The position numbers were made by a program, and so were the translations under genes. A DNA stretch of 5,580 nt from an uncultured Pirellula sp. (lineage in GTDB: Bacteria; Planctomycetota; Planctomycetia; Pirellulales; Pirellulaceae): positions 1 through 5,580 of the forward strand of contig CAITIF010000805.1 in NCBI GenBank assembly GCA_903892365.1, given 5' to 3'. Numbering within the stretch: position 1 is the stretch's first letter; every line of letters begins with the position of its first letter. The notes under the pieces are model-generated. The model saw only the letters and a program-made list of their open reading frames with translations. It was not told the DNA's origin and did no database searches. Of the stretch, positions 4,878-5,580 are shown one piece after another.

Positions 4878-5573
4878 CTAAGCATTGTCCATGGAAGTAT
4901 GCGTTGAGGCATTGTCCATGCTGTTCATCGAAGCAGTATCCATGGAGAGGGAATCCAATCGATTGCCTGCCATTTGCTTTTTTCCAGTGCCGGCAGAACC
5001 GGGGCGTCGTCCACGTCGCTTTTGGGTCGAATTCGGAATCAAGTTGGTGTCGATTTTCTGAAGCATTCGCGTGATGCAAAGCTTGTTGACGCTAACGGCT
5101 AGCTCATTCGCCTCGGCGCAAATGGAATCATGGAGACTCTTGGGAATACGGACCGTAATCATCCGTTGTGGTTCGTGAGGGTCATTTTCAGGTAGGTCAC
5201 GGGATCGCAGTACGGTTAGCATTTCCATTACCTTGCAGTGTTCGTCGCTGCATTCGTACTGATGAGATTCTTCGATGTCTGGGAATAGAGCGCGTGCAAC
5301 GCCGGCGGCGCCCACGGTCTCGCGATAAAAAGCTGTCCAGGTCGGCGCGACTCCGAACAATTCCGTTGCCGTCTCAACAACTAGCTTTCGACGATCTGCT
5401 GCTGGCAAGTCGCAATTTCGCTTGGCTCGAAGCTCGGCAGCGACTTCATTGAAGATTTTCATTTCGGCTGCGAGCTTTTCTCCCGCTTCCCTGGAGGCTT
5501 CTTCCTTGGCACGCGTCGAAGCGGGCTTGGCTGCAGCAGCTGTTGCTACATCGCTGTTTGCCCATGGAGTCAT
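4878..5573 (-). CDS. Putative DNA-binding protein with HicB-type ribbon-helix-helix segment; start uncertain
   Basis: The frame runs from an ATG at 5573 to a TAG at 4880-4878 (231 residues). Only seven bases are visible upstream of that ATG, they show no ribosome binding site, and the frame remains open to the edge, so the true start may lie outside. Residues 1-50 are Ala/Glu/Lys-rich and helical. Residues 51-135 form a conserved-looking block I cannot name, containing KLVVETATELFG, PTWTAFYRETVG and a Cys/His cluster C108-x4-C113. Residues 137-172 (RMITVRIPKSLHDSICAEAN, then SVNKLCITRML) match the HicB C-terminal ribbon-helix-helix pattern, beta strand then LH and S-x-NK. Residues 185-192 (KRRGRRPG) resemble an AT-hook. 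The tail (207-231) is a short repeat around SMDNAS. A role as a transcriptional regulator is inferred; no HicA-like toxin gene is adjacent within the window. Confidence 0.75.
   Translation of the reverse strand: MTPWANSDVATAAAAKPASTRAKEEASREAGEKLAAEMKIFNEVAAELRAKRNCDLPAADRRKLVVETATELFGVAPTWTAFYRETVGAAGVARALFPDIEESHQYECSDEHCKVMEMLTVLRSRDLPENDPHEPQRMITVRIPKSLHDSICAEANELAVSVNKLCITRMLQKIDTNLIPNSTQKRRGRRPGSAGTGKKQMAGNRLDSLSMDTASMNSMDNASTHTSMDNA
4882..4945. repeat. Three imperfect repeats at the 3' end of the HicB-like gene
   Basis: GCATTGTCCATG occurs at 4882-4893 and 4909-4920, and the variant GCAGTATCCATGG at 4933-4945. The spacings of 27 and 24 bases are multiples of three, so they encode the repeated SMDNA/SMDTA tail. 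This points to in-frame duplication at the end of the gene. Confidence 0.6.
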
Positions 5574-5580
5574 TGTTTGA

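Noticed and set aside
4840..5079. Minus-strand open frame overlapping the end of the HicB-like gene
   Set aside because: It is a shifted reading of the real gene; its HGQC repeats come from the same DNA repeats that encode SMDNA.
4878..5573. Complete HicAB toxin-antitoxin module
   Set aside because: No small HicA-like frame lies next to the gene within the window, and the protein is longer than and differently arranged from typical HicB.

Overview
The window looks like chromosomal DNA of a planctomycete, most likely of the Pirellulaceae/Rhodopirellula type. This is inferred from four things: an ECF-type sigma factor overlapping a Ser/Thr kinase that carries an N-terminal H-x3-C-x2-C zinc motif, an exported Asn/Pro-rich protein, intergenic palindromes built on a CCGCGG..GCTAGC core, and moderate GC content. 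No rRNA, tRNA, CRISPR array, transposase or phage gene is visible.

Layout. Bases 3-1112 (+) hold the C-terminal part of an amidohydrolase-like protein whose metal-binding residues appear to be replaced. Bases 1113-1246 separate it from a convergent operon and hold two hairpins: a bulged 12-bp stem directly after the amidohydrolase stop, and a 19-bp stem made of two inverted CCGCGG/GCTAGC units. Bases 1247-4444 (-) are a compact three-gene operon read right to left: sigma factor (3845-4444), membrane-anchored Ser/Thr kinase with an N-terminal zinc-finger anti-sigma-like motif (2230-3855), and an exported Asn/Pro-rich coiled-coil protein (1247-2233). The genes overlap by 11 bp and by 4 bp (ATGA), so they are probably translationally coupled. 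Bases 4445-4877 are non-coding and rich in short inverted and direct repeats. Bases 4878-5573 (-) encode a DNA-binding-like protein with a HicB/ribbon-helix-helix segment, a basic AT-hook-like patch and a small repeated tail; its start may lie beyond the right edge.

How the genes may work together. The kinase's cytoplasmic half (zinc motif plus kinase domain) is placed to control the sigma factor encoded just before it. Its C-terminal half crosses the membrane and ends in an extracytoplasmic coiled-coil-prone tail. The third gene makes an exported protein with a long charged coiled coil. The simplest reading is a signalling unit: exported partner or sensor, transmembrane kinase, sigma factor. 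The sigma-kinase pairing has known relatives; the tightly coupled third protein is the part most worth following up. The amidohydrolase-like gene and the HicB-like gene show no evident link to this operon.
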